A stretch of 64,000 nt of DNA from Utricularia gibba (GCA_002189035.1 NEEC01000017.1:1-64000); one strand, 5' to 3'. Positions 47,521 through 60,172 are shown, counted from the stretch's first letter. The notes: generated from the sequence alone by a model not told the origin. A program made the numbers and translations.

Positions 47521-48679
47521 ATATTATATTCTTAGTTAAATAGAAAAATGATATATTTATTTAGCTAGAATATTACATTCAGTTATTCAATTAATGAATA
47601 TTGTATTGATTTTACAAATTTTTAACTGAATTATTTTATTTGATATTTTACATGAAAAAATCTATATATGTCAAATTGATTTTCTGAAATTTTTAATACA
47701 AAAATTATAATTACAAATAAAAGTATGATAAATTACTAATAAAATTACAATAGAATGCATATTTCAAAAAATTGACTGAAAAATACAGGTATTCTATCAT
47801 TTTAAAAAGAAATCAAGGATATTTCACCAATTCATTAGTGGGACAATTGGAAAAATAACTATTTTTATTCAAATTTAATATAATACTTAATTTTCAATAA
47901 ATGTTGTTAAGTATTTCTACTTCTATACTTGAATTGATAATTTACTCTACTTTTGCATTTTAAATTTAACTTTTTAATTAATATTATCAGAAAATATGTC
48001 TAACTTGCAGATTTCATCAATAAAATTTGTCAAAATATACAATATTAATTTAAATAATTAACTAATGGTGAATATAAAAATGCATAGATCCAAATAATAA
48101 ATAAAATTATCTTCACAAAGAATTGATTATTTAATTTTTTTTAAATAATGTCTCAAAATGATTTAACATAAAAAAAATAGTTTTAAAAACAATATAAAAA
48201 TTCTTCTATATGTGTGTATACTAATCTTGAGAACTAACTTGATTATCCAAGTTCCAAAGTGTTATTGTAAAGTAATGCTACGCAATAATCTTTTAGGATA
48301 ACTTATGTTTTATCAACACCCGATTTTAACCTCTACACCTCATACTTTCGCAAACATATTAAACCTTACCATGACAACAATATCTGATTTGTTATTAACT
48401 TGTTGCAATTATGCCATTTTTTTATAATTTTTATTTATGAATTATTTTATACATATCACTTGAAATTACTTAGAAAATGTTTTAATCTTTGTGGTAATTC
48501 TGTTTTTTTTTTATTTTATAAACATACACAATTATGTTCATTGAAATGCCATCCATTTATCTGGAAATTATGCATTAAAAAATGATAATTACAATTGTGG
48601 ATATCATAAAATAATATTAAATATTTTTCAATCATCCATAATAATTAATCATTTTAATTGTGGAGCCTTAAAAATTAAA
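47521..48679. other. Very AT-rich stretch without recognised gene
   Basis: No coding sequence or named repeat seen. Confidence 0.55.
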
Positions 48680-49338
48680 TGTAACGACTCACACTTGTCT
48701 TTCACAATATTGTTTGCTCGGGACCTAATCTTGACAATTTTACATTCTTGACTTTTGAGGAAAAGACCTCATGTTCACTTACTTTTGAGTAAACAAATAT
48801 TTCAACCTCTTATGATTAATAAACACTTCATAAAACCTGATACAAATAGTGACTTTAAAGCAAATATAAAAGCTGCTAGTTCCACATCAAGAATAAAATA
48901 AATTTTTTCATGAGATTTCAACTTTTTAGAACCAGAAGCTATAACCTGTCTATTTATGCATCAAAACACAGCTAAATCTATCCTTAGATGCATCATCTCC
49001 CTCATCAACTCATCTGCCTACCTCTTTGGTTGTCCTGATGCATCATAATCCTAGAGTGATCAACCAAAGGGCCTTTGATACCGAATGTAACGATCCACAC
49101 TCATTTATACGATATTTTTCACCTCAAGCAGGTGGCACTCAACGAAGACACTAAGTCTCTAAAAGGGAGAAAATGTAAGGTTAGTGACTTAGTGACGATA
49201 TGATATCCCCATTGGCTACGAATGTAAAAGAAGCTATGCTTAAAAAGAGGAGTCTTACTAATCTTGTATGAGATTTTTTTTTCAAAAAGGAACAATATAA
49301 AACCATGAGAGTTGAGTATCCGAATCAAAAAAATATCA
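48680..49338. repeat. Broken TRIM copies, partly inverted
   Basis: 48680-48790 and 49086-49117 match the TRIM LTR end in minus orientation (TGTAACGACTCACACTTG is the inverse of the GTGTGGGTCGTGACA end). 49120-49173 matches the TRIM internal region, and 49174-49338 its LTR, in plus orientation. All are much more diverged than the 28.5-29.4 kb chain. Confidence 0.7.
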
Positions 49339-49963
49339 GATAATTACATTAAACATTAAGCAAATAGAAGAAATTTTTAAATTTTATTTACTTTCCAAAA
49401 AATGCTCGTTACACTATGGGTAAAAATAATTTTTAAAATTTTCTTGTTTCATGTTTTTTTAAAAAATTATGAATTCTTATGTGTTTAACATATAATAAAT
49501 ATATTGAATAGAACATCAATAACAATAACAAAATCGTTTTCTTTTTTTCATGACGATGAAAAGGGTCGTAGGTGTCCTCAATCGCACATGATTCATTATA
49601 CTGAACTGCTCCTGGACTTTTTCATGACACTACGGCTTATTCTTCAGTCTTGCGTTAATGAAAATAAAAGTTTTAAAGGGAATATTATTTGCGTTAATTA
49701 CTCCACTTCCATTGCACCTACACTGTATAGTACCATAAAATCTACGGCTTGTGGTTGCTATCTCGCGAAATTTGTCTTCATCACCAATCCTTTTAGATTG
49801 TTCCTTTACTCTGGTCAGCTTTCCATGGACTCCTTAATGGGAAGTCATTTACAGCTACCTCTGACGTGAAATACTCTACACCTAGCAGCATCGAAAGCCA
49901 GAGCTCGGAAAACACACAATAATGGGAAGTAGTTATAGTCATCTGCGGAAGTTGAAATTCGCG
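49339..49963. other. Spacer left of the MULE-like element
   Basis: Less AT-rich than its left neighbour from about 49540. A 121-codon frame (49504-49869, plus) matches nothing I know. If the MULE interpretation is right, this DNA was once directly next to position 61021, downstream of the DUF599 gene. Confidence 0.45.
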
Positions 49964-50876
49964 GGCCAATTTTTTAAAATGCCTGTGTCAGATTAAAAAA
50001 TTTGTAAAAATACCTGTGGTTTTTTTATACTTACACAAATACCTATAGTTTTATATTTTCTTGTCAAAATACCTGTGTTTTTATTATTAAAAATATAAAA
50101 CAAATTTTTAATAATATATGTAGTTTTATCCTGTGTTTTTTTACATAAATGTATTATTATTAAAAATATATGTAGTTTTTTAAATTGAAAACAAATTTTA
50201 ACCACTTTCACTTTCTTTTTATATTTACTCAATAAAAATTTAGAAATTTGACTAAATATTGTAATTACACATTTTATATATATTTTTTTGTTTAGTGATA
50301 AAATACATTTGAAAAAATATTCGAATTTGTACTAATTTCGAGTTATATATTTATTTTTGTAACATTTGAAAATTTATGATATATTAGATTAGTTGTTTAT
50401 TAAATTTGATAATATTTTGATTTATTAAGAGTTTTTACATATGAATACTTTTCGATATATTAATTTTTATTTTTTCAAAATACAATAATTTAAAAACCAT
50501 ACTTTTTTGTTTTGCTGTTACTAGGTAATTAAAAATGTAATCAGATTTACATTAATAAATTTTTAATATTCATCTAAATTTTAGATTTTTTATTTCTTTA
50601 ATCATTATTTTTTCTTTATTAACAAAATTCATCCATTTAAATATTCTTTTAGACAAATAATTCAGCCCTTTTATTAAAATAAAAGTTTTTATAAAATTAT
50701 CTATTAATATTTAGTTATTATGAAAAGAATTATATTGTTTTCATCTTTTTTAACATAAATTCATTGTTATACTTGTAATTTTTATTGAAATTAAAAAATA
50801 AATTTAAAAGATCAACAATTTACTTTTGTATATTAATTCTTGAACATTTAACTATTACTCGATTAATGTTTTATAT

Positions 50877-51250
50877 TGTTATGGGTGAAATAGGTATCCG
50901 TTGGGGGCCGGTTTCAGGTGATAGGCGCGGTTGGGAATGCCACGCTTGGTCACGTTCTTCACGGTTGGTGCGATTGAAATAAGAATGAGCAAGAATTTTT
51001 ACGTGGAAACCGTCGGAAAGCGGAAAAACCATGGAGCTGCCGGAGCTCGTCGGAGAAGAGTTTCACTAGATGGAGATCGTTAAGAGGAGAATACAAATTG
51101 AAGAAATCTTTTTTGTCCCACCTCTTTCTTGTCATAATTCCGTCTATTTATAGGAGAGCTCACTCTGATCGAATTCTGGTGTCCGCAAATATCGGTTGCT
51201 TTCTGCTCCTGCTATATGATCTCGCTTTTCAGATATCGGCCGCCTGTTAT
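50877..51250 (-). repeat. 3' LTR of the Tat element, truncated
   Basis: 374 bp matching 60195-60569 of the 5' LTR at high identity. The remaining 152 bp of U3 (60570-60721 equivalent) and the purine tract are gone, replaced at 51251 by unrelated sequence leading to the antisense ORF promoter. Confidence 0.9.
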
Positions 51251-51435
51251 TAGCCCTTTTTGGGGTAAATCGGGGGATCAGAACTACTACGATACCGATT
51301 CTTGAGCTGCCGCTTCCCCCGAATAAGCCACATGCCGTTCTCTGCCACGCGTCAGTTCGTTGGCATGCCACGTTTTTTCCCGGTCATTCTGGGTACCCCA
51401 AACGTCACGACGCTTCGTCTCCTTGAACTTTCCCG

Positions 51436-51443
51436 TATAAATA
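51436..51443 (+). promoter_or_regulatory. TATA box for the antisense ORF of the Tat element
   Basis: TATAAATA lies about 265 bp before the ORF start at 51700, inside a GC-richer region, and is followed by a pyrimidine-rich leader. It is in the direction opposite to the main retrotransposon promoter. Confidence 0.55.
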
Positions 51444-51699
51444 AGCGCCCTTCGCTTCAGTTCTTTCCTTTGCCCTTTCTGTTGCCTGCAAGAGTTTTGT
51501 GCCCTCCGTGCTCCGTCACACTCGTCCGCCGCTCGATCATCGCGATATCCGTCGGAAACCGCCAATTTTCCAGGTATCATTCGGTTCTTCGTCTTTTCTG
51601 TTCGGTCTTCTGGGATTTTTGACGGGTCCCCCTTGTCATTCTAAGTACTTCCCCCTCCCTGACTCCTGCCTCGTTCTAGGGTTTTGGGCTTCTTTGAAA

Positions 51700-53925
51700 A
51701 TGGGTAGGAGATCTAGTGAACTAAACATCCCCTCCCTTCGCATTCGGTATTCGATCCCTGATGAGTACCAGCTTTCTCATGCTCGGGATACTGAAATCCC
51801 TTGGGGGTAGGTGAGGACCCCCTGCCTCCATTCAGTCTCCCAATTCCACTTGCCTATTTCGAAAGCGGTTTACGCTTCCCTTTTCACCCTTTCATAGTCC
51901 GTTTTCTCTATACCTTTGCAATTCCGATTTACTGTCTTGCCCCGAATTCCATATTCTGCTTTACCACTTTCCTTTTCTATTCGGTCGGTATGGATCCGGC
52001 TATGACTCTGATAGACTTCTGTCATCTCTTCAAGATAGCCGTTCGTAAAGCTAAGTCCCCGATGGATGACCGATCTCACTTTCAATTCCGCCGATTTGAA
52101 GATAACCCCAACTTTGTTGTTAAAGCCCTCGATACCCACCATGATTGGTGATCTTCTTTCGTTTGGATAGCTCCCCCTTTGGGTTCTCGGTGGAACTTCC
52201 CAGTCGATCCCCCAAGTCCTTTCAGGATCAAGATCTTGGGTGCATATCGGTCTTCTTCCGAATCTCACGAAGTCCTTTATGAGAGGCTTAGTCGGGGTTC
52301 AGTTCGGTATGAGTCTCATGCCTTGATGTTCTCGGGTGAGTCGTTGAAAAGATCAGGTATTATCGGTCGTTCCCGAGACCTCCATTGGCCCGATATCATT
52401 CCTTTCGACGGCACCGATTCGAGGAGCCTTCCTCTTAGCCCCTCTTCATCCTTCCCTCTTGTTCCGGCTTCACCTCCGATTCCCCCACCTGTTCAAACCG
52501 GGGCCCCCAAGAAAAAGAAGAGGGTTAAGACAGTTGCACACAAACCTCAAAGAGGCAAAGAGGTAGTCGGGTTCAGCTTTCCCGAGTCTCAGAATCGGCA
52601 CTATGCCTTATTGCTTTTCCTTCTTTCGTTTTCAGCTGAAGAGATGGCTCGAAGAAGCTCTCTGGAAGATTCGGTGATGGCGCGGTTGTCTGCCGAGATG
52701 TAGAGGATGCAGGAACCCGAGGATCCCTCCCCTGCACCAGTCTATCTCCTATTTAACAGTTACCGCGAATTCTCGATTATAACCTTTTTTCCTTTCAGGC
52801 TGATACGATTGGAGCTCAGCTGGACGCCGCTGATCCTTCCTCAGGGAAGATCAAGTAGTAGAAGTCTCCGAGATCCGGGAGTTGACTTCCCGTCCTTCAG
52901 CCGGGAAAGGGAAAGAGAAACTTCCTCCATCACCCGATCTCAGCTATTCTCCTATTCCTGATGCAAGATTCTTTTCGGCTGGTGCTTCAACATCGGCTCT
53001 TCCAATCGAGTTACAGAGGGATTCTCCCTCGCAGAAGTAAGGGACAACCCGGTGCTTCCTCTACCTTCAGTTCCAGCTGAACTAAGGGGAATCCTGGATG
53101 GAGCTATGTCTAGTACCTCGGGTGTTCAGCCGGAGGCAGTACTGGAAGGGATCTGGCAGGTACGTATCCCGTTTCCTCTTCTAAATTCTAAGTAGTCGGT
53201 CCTTGACTTGGGATATTCTTTTAGGCTCTGACTCTTGGGTTGGGAATGGTTAGAGAGATTGGCTCTCAATCGGAGGAAGTCTCTCGGCTTCAAGCCCAAG
53301 TTGTGGCTCAGAGCGCCCAGATAAAGTTGTTGGAGGAGGAGGGGAGTTCGCTGAAAACCGTTTTAGGGAAACGCAGCCGCCAGGAGGAAGAACTGTGAAA
53401 TGTGATCGAGGAAATGGGAAAGGCGGTTGACGACGCTCAATCAGAGAGAGAGGGCTTAAAAGTCCGATTTGAAGAGGCAGAACTGGAGTTAGAGCATGCC
53501 AGGGCCGCATTTCAGCATTGGAGGCCGAATTACTTGATCGACAAGCATCTCGGCAGGGTCTTCTGGATGACTTTGTCAACTCGGCCTGTTTTGCCAAACT
53601 CTCTGATATCTATGCAGGAGATTTAATCGGCTTACTTCTATACCGTCAGAGACGACAGTTTAGCCGGGAATTTGGGCTTTCAATCATGGATCCGCGCTTC
53701 GACATGATAAACCCCTTGATGAAGGATGAGAACATGCTTGATGTTATCACGGATACTTTCCAGGCCCCGGAGTTCGGGTTCGAAGCTGATCGGGAGCGAC
53801 TGATTGCACTGATTCAGGCGAGGATAGGGCGAGAGAATGACGCCAAGCTGAGGGCAAGGATGGAACGGCATACCGGTTCCTCTGCCAATCCTCCCGATAA
53901 TCCCCCATCCCCTCCTGTACTTTAG
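51700..53925 (+). pseudogene. Antisense extra ORF of the Tat element (Transposase_28-like N-terminus, coiled-coil C-terminus), spliced
   Basis: It starts at ATG 51700 (MGRRSSELNIPSLRIRYSIP) and after a one-base frameshift near 51805 continues with LAYFESGLRFPFHPFIVRFL, the usual core of plant 'putative gypsy-type transposon' proteins. A TGA at 52149-52151 stands where Trp is expected, before SSFVWIAPPLGSRWNFP. A basic segment (KKKKRVKT) precedes an apparent intron 52563-52635. A clean intron lies at 53160-53224 (GTACGT...TTTTAG). The last exon encodes a coiled coil (EREGLKVRFEEAELELEHAR) and ends at TAG 53923-53925. Function unknown; introns in this orientation show it was meant to be transcribed on plus. 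Confidence 0.75.
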
Positions 53926-54479
53926 TAATTTTTGACTTGAAGTTATTCCCCTGCTGTGGGGCTTTTTGGATAATTTTGATCTCCCGGTTCGGGGTTTTCT
54001 TCTAATTTACTCTGTTTTTTGCGCATCACTTTTGCCTTTGGTGACGTTCACATTTCATGGGAAGCCTCGAGTTGGTATGTTGTGTCTATTACGTGCTTAG
54101 ACTCTGAGATTCGCCTATGCTTTTGTGATTCGGGGGTGGATGCCTCCTCGCCAACCCTTTGATTGGGCTTTTTGATTTTAGTTTGCCTTAGTGTTTCCTC
54201 ATGCGAGTTGAACCGCTGCTAGGGAAGTAGGTCGGAACCCCTCATGGGTTGAGCGACTTCCCCAATCCGAAAGGGCCCTCTTCTGGCCATAACCCATTGT
54301 TTTGAACATGGGTGGATTTGCTTCGGTTGCTCTTGCCGCCTCGAGATTCCGACAATAAGGTCAATACTTAAGGGCTTTTTAGGGCTTACACGTGCGGTTT
54401 ACATAAACCGGTGCCCAAATCGTACTAGGGCTTATTCTTGCTATTGACGCCTGGGTTGGTGGATCGCATATATATATCG
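53926..54479. other. Spacer between antisense ORF and integrase remnant
   Basis: Presumed 3' region of the antisense transcript, with no coding signal on either strand. Confidence 0.5.
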
Positions 54480-55820
54480 TGGGAGACCCCGAGTCGATTT
54501 GCTGTATCCCATAGGGGACTCCGATTTAGGAGATTCGTCTGGGCTTACGTTACTTGGCCAGAGCTTTAGATCTTTGATGGTCTGCCTGGGCTTACGCGAT
54601 TCAGCGAGGGCTTGTGTTTTGTTTTTCCATCTCCATTTCGGAGGAATTTATAGGTGCATGAGCGTTTTGGGGAAGAGAATGCCGAATCTTGTGACAGAGA
54701 TTGATATTGAGTCGGTTAGGCGTAGAACTTCCTTACATGTGACGCGTTCCATGACCTTGGGAGTTCCACGCCATCTAATTGTTCCAGGCGATATGCTCCT
54801 TTTCCGATCACCCTTGAAATCCGATAAGGGCCTTCCCAGTTGCGGTCTAATTTCCCGACGTGTCTTTGTGGTTGGATGCTTCGGAGCACCAAATCTCCCT
54901 CGGAGAATTCCCTTGAGGATACCGAGTTGTTGTAACTCTTTTCCGTTGTTCTCTGATAAGCCCCTAGTCGGCTATAGATGCTTCATCGCTTCTCTTCCAA
55001 CAGCTCCAATTCCAGTTTTCGGAGTTCAGTATTCTCTTCTTCGTTATAATGCTCTACCCGATAGCTCTTCAAGGTCAGTTCGATAGGGCATAAGGGTTCT
55101 GATACGTAAACCAATAAGAATGGGGACTCTTCCGTGGTGGTTCGAGGGGTAGTGCGATATGACCACAGTACCTCATCTAAGCGATCTGTCCATTACCCCC
55201 AAAATCTTCGAGCTTAGTCTTCATACCTAGTCGGAGCGTTCAGTTCGTTACCTGTGTGAGGCCATTGCTTTGCGGGTGATATATCGAGGTGAAGTTGTGC
55301 TTGACGAATTGAGTTCCGTTATCAGTCACTAGCTCTCGAGGGATTCCGAACCGGATGAAGATGTTTTTCCACAAAAATCAGATAACGGTCTCCTCCAAGA
55401 TCTTTGCCACGGCTTCAGCCTCTACCCACTTGGAAAAATACTCAACACCCACGATGACGAATTTCCTTTGACCCGAGGTGTGGGGAAGGGCCCCATTATA
55501 TCCACCCCTCATCGGTCAAAGGGGCAAGAGAGTGGGAGAGAGATCAGTTTGCTTACTGGTTTTCTTGGTATACTTGCATGGTATTGGCACACTTTACACT
55601 TCTTCACCATATCGATAATATCCTGCTTCATAGTTGGCTAGTAGTACCCGGTTCTTAGAACTTTCCGGCATAAGGATCGTGTTCCAATATGGCTGCCGCA
55701 TTCACCCTCATGTAGATTGGTTATGAGTTCTTGAGAATGCTTTGCCCCGATGCACCTCAATAAGGGTCCATCTAAGGATTTGTGATAGAGAATTTCATTC
55801 ACCAACGTATACCTCTTCAC
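54480..55820 (-). pseudogene. Tat integrase remnant
   Basis: The minus-strand start 55820-55638 carries the integrase zinc finger: HEGECGSHIGTRSL followed by a stop in place of Trp, then KKCKVCQYH. Downstream the core is recognisable only in pieces, such as GVDIMGPFPTPRVKG (about 55500), across several frames with many stops. The catalytic triad cannot be followed, so it is inactive. Confidence 0.8.
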
Positions 55821-55832
55821 TCTAATCTCTAA

Positions 55833-56407
55833 CTATCGGGCTTTCGGCTTATCAGATGGGATTTTCCCATTTTGTAAATACCGGATGTAGGGCGTCGTCC
55901 AGTCATCAAGGGGACTCAGTTGTGAAGAGATATTGTTTCCCGGTTGCTGGGTGATATGATTCACGGCTCGTAGGCTTACCGAAGGTTGGTCCCGCAACCG
56001 AATTGTCACACTTCCTTCTCTTAACTCGTGAAACCCTGCTGCGAATCGGGCGAGGCTATCCACGGACCCGTTTTTCTCACGTGCTATGTACGACAGGGTG
56101 AACTCCTTGAAGGTTTTAGCCAATTCCTTCACCTGGACACGGTACACAGCCATGAGGCAGTCATGGGTTTCGTATTCTCCGAAAATTGCCCTTGCACAAG
56201 CCACGAGTTGGTGTAAACGTCGAGTTCTGCCACTCCCAGCTCCTTGGCGATTTTCATTCCCTCGATCAGGGCTTCATATTCGGCCACATTGTTGGAGGCA
56301 GGGAATAAGAATTTCACCGTAATATAAATATGCTCTCCTTCTCGGGTTCTAATGTCTATCCTCCTCCGGCACCGTTGTATGTTGAGCAATCCACGTACAT
56401 AGCCCAT
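55833..56407 (-). pseudogene. Second RNase H domain of the Tat element
   Basis: 56407-56129 reads FPASNNVAEYEALIEGMKIA followed by KELGVAELDVYTNSWLVQG, the archaeal-type RNase H duplicated in Tat elements. The usual catalytic Asp of the D-S motif reads Asn here (T-N-S). After a frameshift, 56204-55833 continues with FTLSYIAREKNGSVDSLARF. It lies directly after the first RNase H. Confidence 0.85.
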
Positions 56408-57594
56408 CGGTCATTGGCTTCCATGAAACGGTCTATAGGCCTGGTCATTTCGACCACAAAATCGGCAAGAGGTTGGGCCTTGATTGCTGTTCTCGACTTA
56501 AACTCAATATCCATTGTACTTAATTCAACTGCCCATTTGGCAACCCTTCCAGAAATCTTTGGACGAGATAGGATGTTCTTCAGAGGCCGATTGGTGAATA
56601 CCATGATGTGCCGATCTTGGAAATATGACCTCAATTTGATGGCTGCCCTCTTTAGAGCCAAGATGAATTTTTCTGTCACCGTATAGCAAGTTTCGGCCGG
56701 TAACAAAACTTTGCTTACATAATAAACCGGCAAGTGATTATCTACCGAGATGGTTGTCAAGACTACGCTGACTGCAACGGGCGATATAGACAGATATAGT
56801 CCTAAGGGCTCCCCTGCTTTCGGAGCCACAAGAAGCAGGGGTGATGAGAGATATTCCTTGAGTTTCTCAAAAGCAATCCGGCAATCCTCGTTCCATTCTA
56901 AAGCACTTCCCTTTTGCAAGACCTTGAAGAAGGATTCCGACTTATCGGCTGATCGAGATATGAAACAGCTGAGGGCAGCCAATTTACCCGTGAGGCTCTG
57001 ATACTCCTTGATTGTCCTCGAGGGTTGCATTTCGCATATTGCCTTAATCTTCTCGGGGTCAGCCTCGATTCCTCTCTCTGATACGTAATACCCAAGGAAT
57101 TTTCCACTTTGCATCCCGAAGCAACATTTCAATGGGTTAAGCTTTAACCCGTATGACCGACATAAAGAGAAACACGAATCCAAATACGCTAAATGGTCTT
57201 CTCCATTCATAGATTTCACGATCATATCGTCCACATACACCTCCATTGAGGTATCAATTTCATAAGAGAATATTTTATTTACCAACCTCTGGTAAGTCGC
57301 CCCAGCATTCTTCAATCCAAAAGGCATTGCCACGTAGCAGTAAACCCCATCCTTAGTGTAGAAGGTGGTTTTCGGTTGGTCTTTCTCTGCAACGAAAATT
57401 TGATGATACCCCGAATAGGCATCCATGATGCTCAGGAATTGGGATCCGGCAATGGCGTCTACTAGCTTGTCGATCTTTGGAAAAGGATAAGGGTCCCTTT
57501 CGCAGCAGGCGTTGAGGTCGGTGAAGTCAATGCACATCCTCCATTTTCCCCCGGGCTTCGGGACGACGACTGGGTTGGCTACTCATTCGGAGTA
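56356..57594 (-). pseudogene. Tat reverse transcriptase and first RNase H
   Basis: After a stop at 57583-57585 (TGA where Trp is usual), the frame runs 393 codons from 57537: CIDFTDLNACCERDPYP, DAYSGYHQI, MPFGLKNAGATYQRLVN, the catalytic YVDDMIVKS (about 57225), then the RNase H region (VYYVSKVLLPAETCYT, PLKNILSRP, AVELSTMDIEF) and the beginning of the second RNase H (WAMYVD) before TAG 56356-56358. This is the longest intact reading frame of the element. Confidence 0.93.
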
Positions 57595-58587
57595 CTAGAT
57601 TTCCTTCACATAACCAGCTTCCAAGAGCTCTCTTGTTTTTTCTTTGATAATTTGGCACTTTTCCTTTGAGAAATGTCGTTGCTTCTGCTGAACCGGTTTT
57701 GCCCCCGGGTAGGTATCAATGTGATGTTCGGAAACGGATCGATCGATGCCTACAAAATCTGCAGCAGTCCAAGCAAAAATATCGGTGTTCTTCATCAAAA
57801 GTTCAACTAACCTTTTCTCGAATCCAGCGTCTAGATTGGCACCGATGCGGGTGGCTTTCTGCGCATCTTCTGGTATTAGTTGCACCGACTTGTACCCTAT
57901 TGGTTCCATTGCTTGCCTAGGGGGTTCCCGGGGTTCCTTTTCTGCCATCATCACTCTCGACTTTTTAGCGCAGGGGTCCCGACAGGAAGATACGTAACAA
58001 GACCGGGCGGTTGGTTGGTCGATATCCATCGTGCAAATGCCCTTCGACATTGGGAATTTGATTCTCAAATGCACAGTGGAGGGTAACATACCGAATTGGT
58101 TGATGCCGAGTCGCCCGAGGATGATGTTGTACGAGATCCCTAAATCCAGGATTAAGAATTCCAACCTCTCGGTTCGGCTCCGCCTTGCCGCTCCGAATGT
58201 TACGGGCAGAATTATTTTCCCGATAGTTTGCACGGCCCGCTGGTCGAATGCGTAAAACTCCATGCGCACATGGCGAATATTTCCCTCGTTGGATGACGCC
58301 AGTAACTCGCCCACTTCCTTCTTCATGATGTTGCACGAGGATCCTTGATCGATAAGAATCCTCCTTACCTTGGCACTCCCACATATTCTTGACACCACCA
58401 AAGGCTCATCTCTCATGGCTGGGCCGGACGGGACGTCTTTGTCGGAGAAGCTGATCTCTTCCTTTTCCCAAGCAGCTTTCTCAGTCGGACCATTTCCGAT
58501 TTTGAAAACTTGTCCTTTTCTAGCTTCATCCAAATATCTCTTCCGTTCCTTTCCAGACACATCCATCTCGGTTCCTCCGGATATCAT
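57595..58587 (-). pseudogene. Tat protease and RT N-terminus
   Basis: Open for 330 codons. The protease motif is RILIDQGSSCNIM (about 58350), followed by the flap-like region LGISYNIILGRLGINQF. The C-terminal part, FSKEKCQIIKEKTRELLEAG, is the start of RT. It stops at TAG 57595-57597, where a Gln or Lys codon is normal, and the next stop follows four codons later. Confidence 0.9.
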
Positions 58588-58688
58588 ATGGATTTCCCGA
58601 ATATAGGGGGACTACCTTGCATTTGATGGGCACTCCGTGAACTTTCCGGTAGGTCTTGTCCTCTTCCAAGATTCGGTTCCCTGTTGGC

Positions 58689-60115
58689 TCATGAGTCCGC
58701 CATCCCCGGTTTCGGAGGGAATTTCGGATATCGGTTCTCTTCGTTCCCCGTTTGCTCGTTACGTCCTCTTTTCCAGTTCGTTATTGATGCGGGATTCCGC
58801 ATCGCGTTGTTCATCCCTCGACCAGCATGATACTGCTCAATCATCCTCTTCATCAGTCGGCAGTGGGCAGTATCATGCCCGGTGGTCTTGTGTATTTCGT
58901 AGTAGGCATCTGTTCTGGTTGGTTCCACCTGATATACTTCACGGCGCTTATTCGGCTTGGGCCCCGGTTAAGTTGGGTCTCCTGTTGTGGGACTGGACGA
59001 ATCTCCACGCGGCTTTTCATCTCGGCCCTGAGGTCGTCGTCGACTCGGATGTACTTCATGATTTTCCTTAACAATTCTCCGAGATTCTTTGGTGGGGACT
59101 TCGATAGACTCTGTCCCAATTTCGACGTTCCTAAGGCCCGCTTCATTATTTCCACCCTTTCTTTTAAATCTAATTGGACATCCTGCACCAAGCAGTTGAA
59201 TCGATCGATGAATCTTTGCAAGCTCTCTTTTCGGTGATCGTACCGAATAGAGTATAGTGATGCCTTCGAAGGTGGAGCTTCAATGTTAACAGCGTATCGG
59301 GTAGTGAAGATCAGTACTAATTCCCGATAAGATGCCACACTGTATGGTTCTAACTGTTTGAACCAAGTCTTCGCTCCTTTCTGGAGCGAGCAAGCAAACA
59401 GCTTACACTTCATGGCCTCTGAATGTCGAACTGTGGACATCCTCATATCGAAGTCGGTTACATGCGATATGGGGTCCCCTTTTCCGTCATACGTGGGTAA
59501 TCCGTCTGGGACTCTAAATCCTCTCTCGGGCTCTTCTCCGACTAAATCATCCGAGAAAGGGTCAAAATGCAGCGTTGTGGTTCCAGCCGCTCCCTCAACT
59601 CCACTCTTTAAGGCCAAAGGAATATCGGCCAAAACATCTCCTCTCCCAGTGGATACGTTCTGATCGAAAACGTCCCTGAAGCCTCTATCCTCTCTTCTCC
59701 CTGCCAACATCCTCTTGTCGATAAATCTTTTCCTCTCGCGGATCAGCTCTAACTCTCTCTTCAACTCTTATTCTCTTTCTTCCAAGATTTTGCTAGTCAT
59801 GTTTTCCCTATCAGCACCTGGCTCATACACGACTTGGTTGCGCCTCTTTCTCCGTAGCATCTCCTCTTCGATTTCGGATTCAGTCTACGTATCTGGGGGG
59901 TACTCCGGAATAAGAGGTTGCTTCGCCGTTCGTGGTGCGGTTTCGGGTGTTCTCTCCTGGGCGTTGGAGTTGAGACCTGAAGGCGCCCGGAGGTCGGTAA
60001 GGATTTCCGTTAGCAGGGCCTTCAGTTGCTCCCTGCTAGTGATCATAAAGCCGGGGTCTCGCGCGTCAGCACTTCCGTCATGAGCCGGGTCGGTGGCTGT
60101 GCTATTTTCCGCCAT
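58689..60115 (-). pseudogene. Tat gag
   Basis: It starts at ATG 60115 (MAENSTATDPAHDGSADARD). In-frame stops lie at 59885-59887 and 59768-59770. The capsid core follows (GLPTYDGKGDPISHVTDFDM, CSLQKGAKTWFKQLEPYSV, KESLQRFIDRFNCLVQDVQL). After a frameshift the nucleocapsid-type finger appears at 58928-58689 (YYEIHKTTGHDTAHCRLMK, where the first Cys of the usual Y-C-E is Tyr). Confidence 0.92.
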
Positions 60116-60172
60116 GACTCGTGATTAGCGAGTGGCTCCTTGTGGGTTTCTCAAATGGGACTGTGGAACATA

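Noticed and set aside
49504-49869. A 121-codon frame as a host gene
   Set aside because: No family resemblance, no splice or promoter evidence, and surrounding sequence consists of transposon relics.
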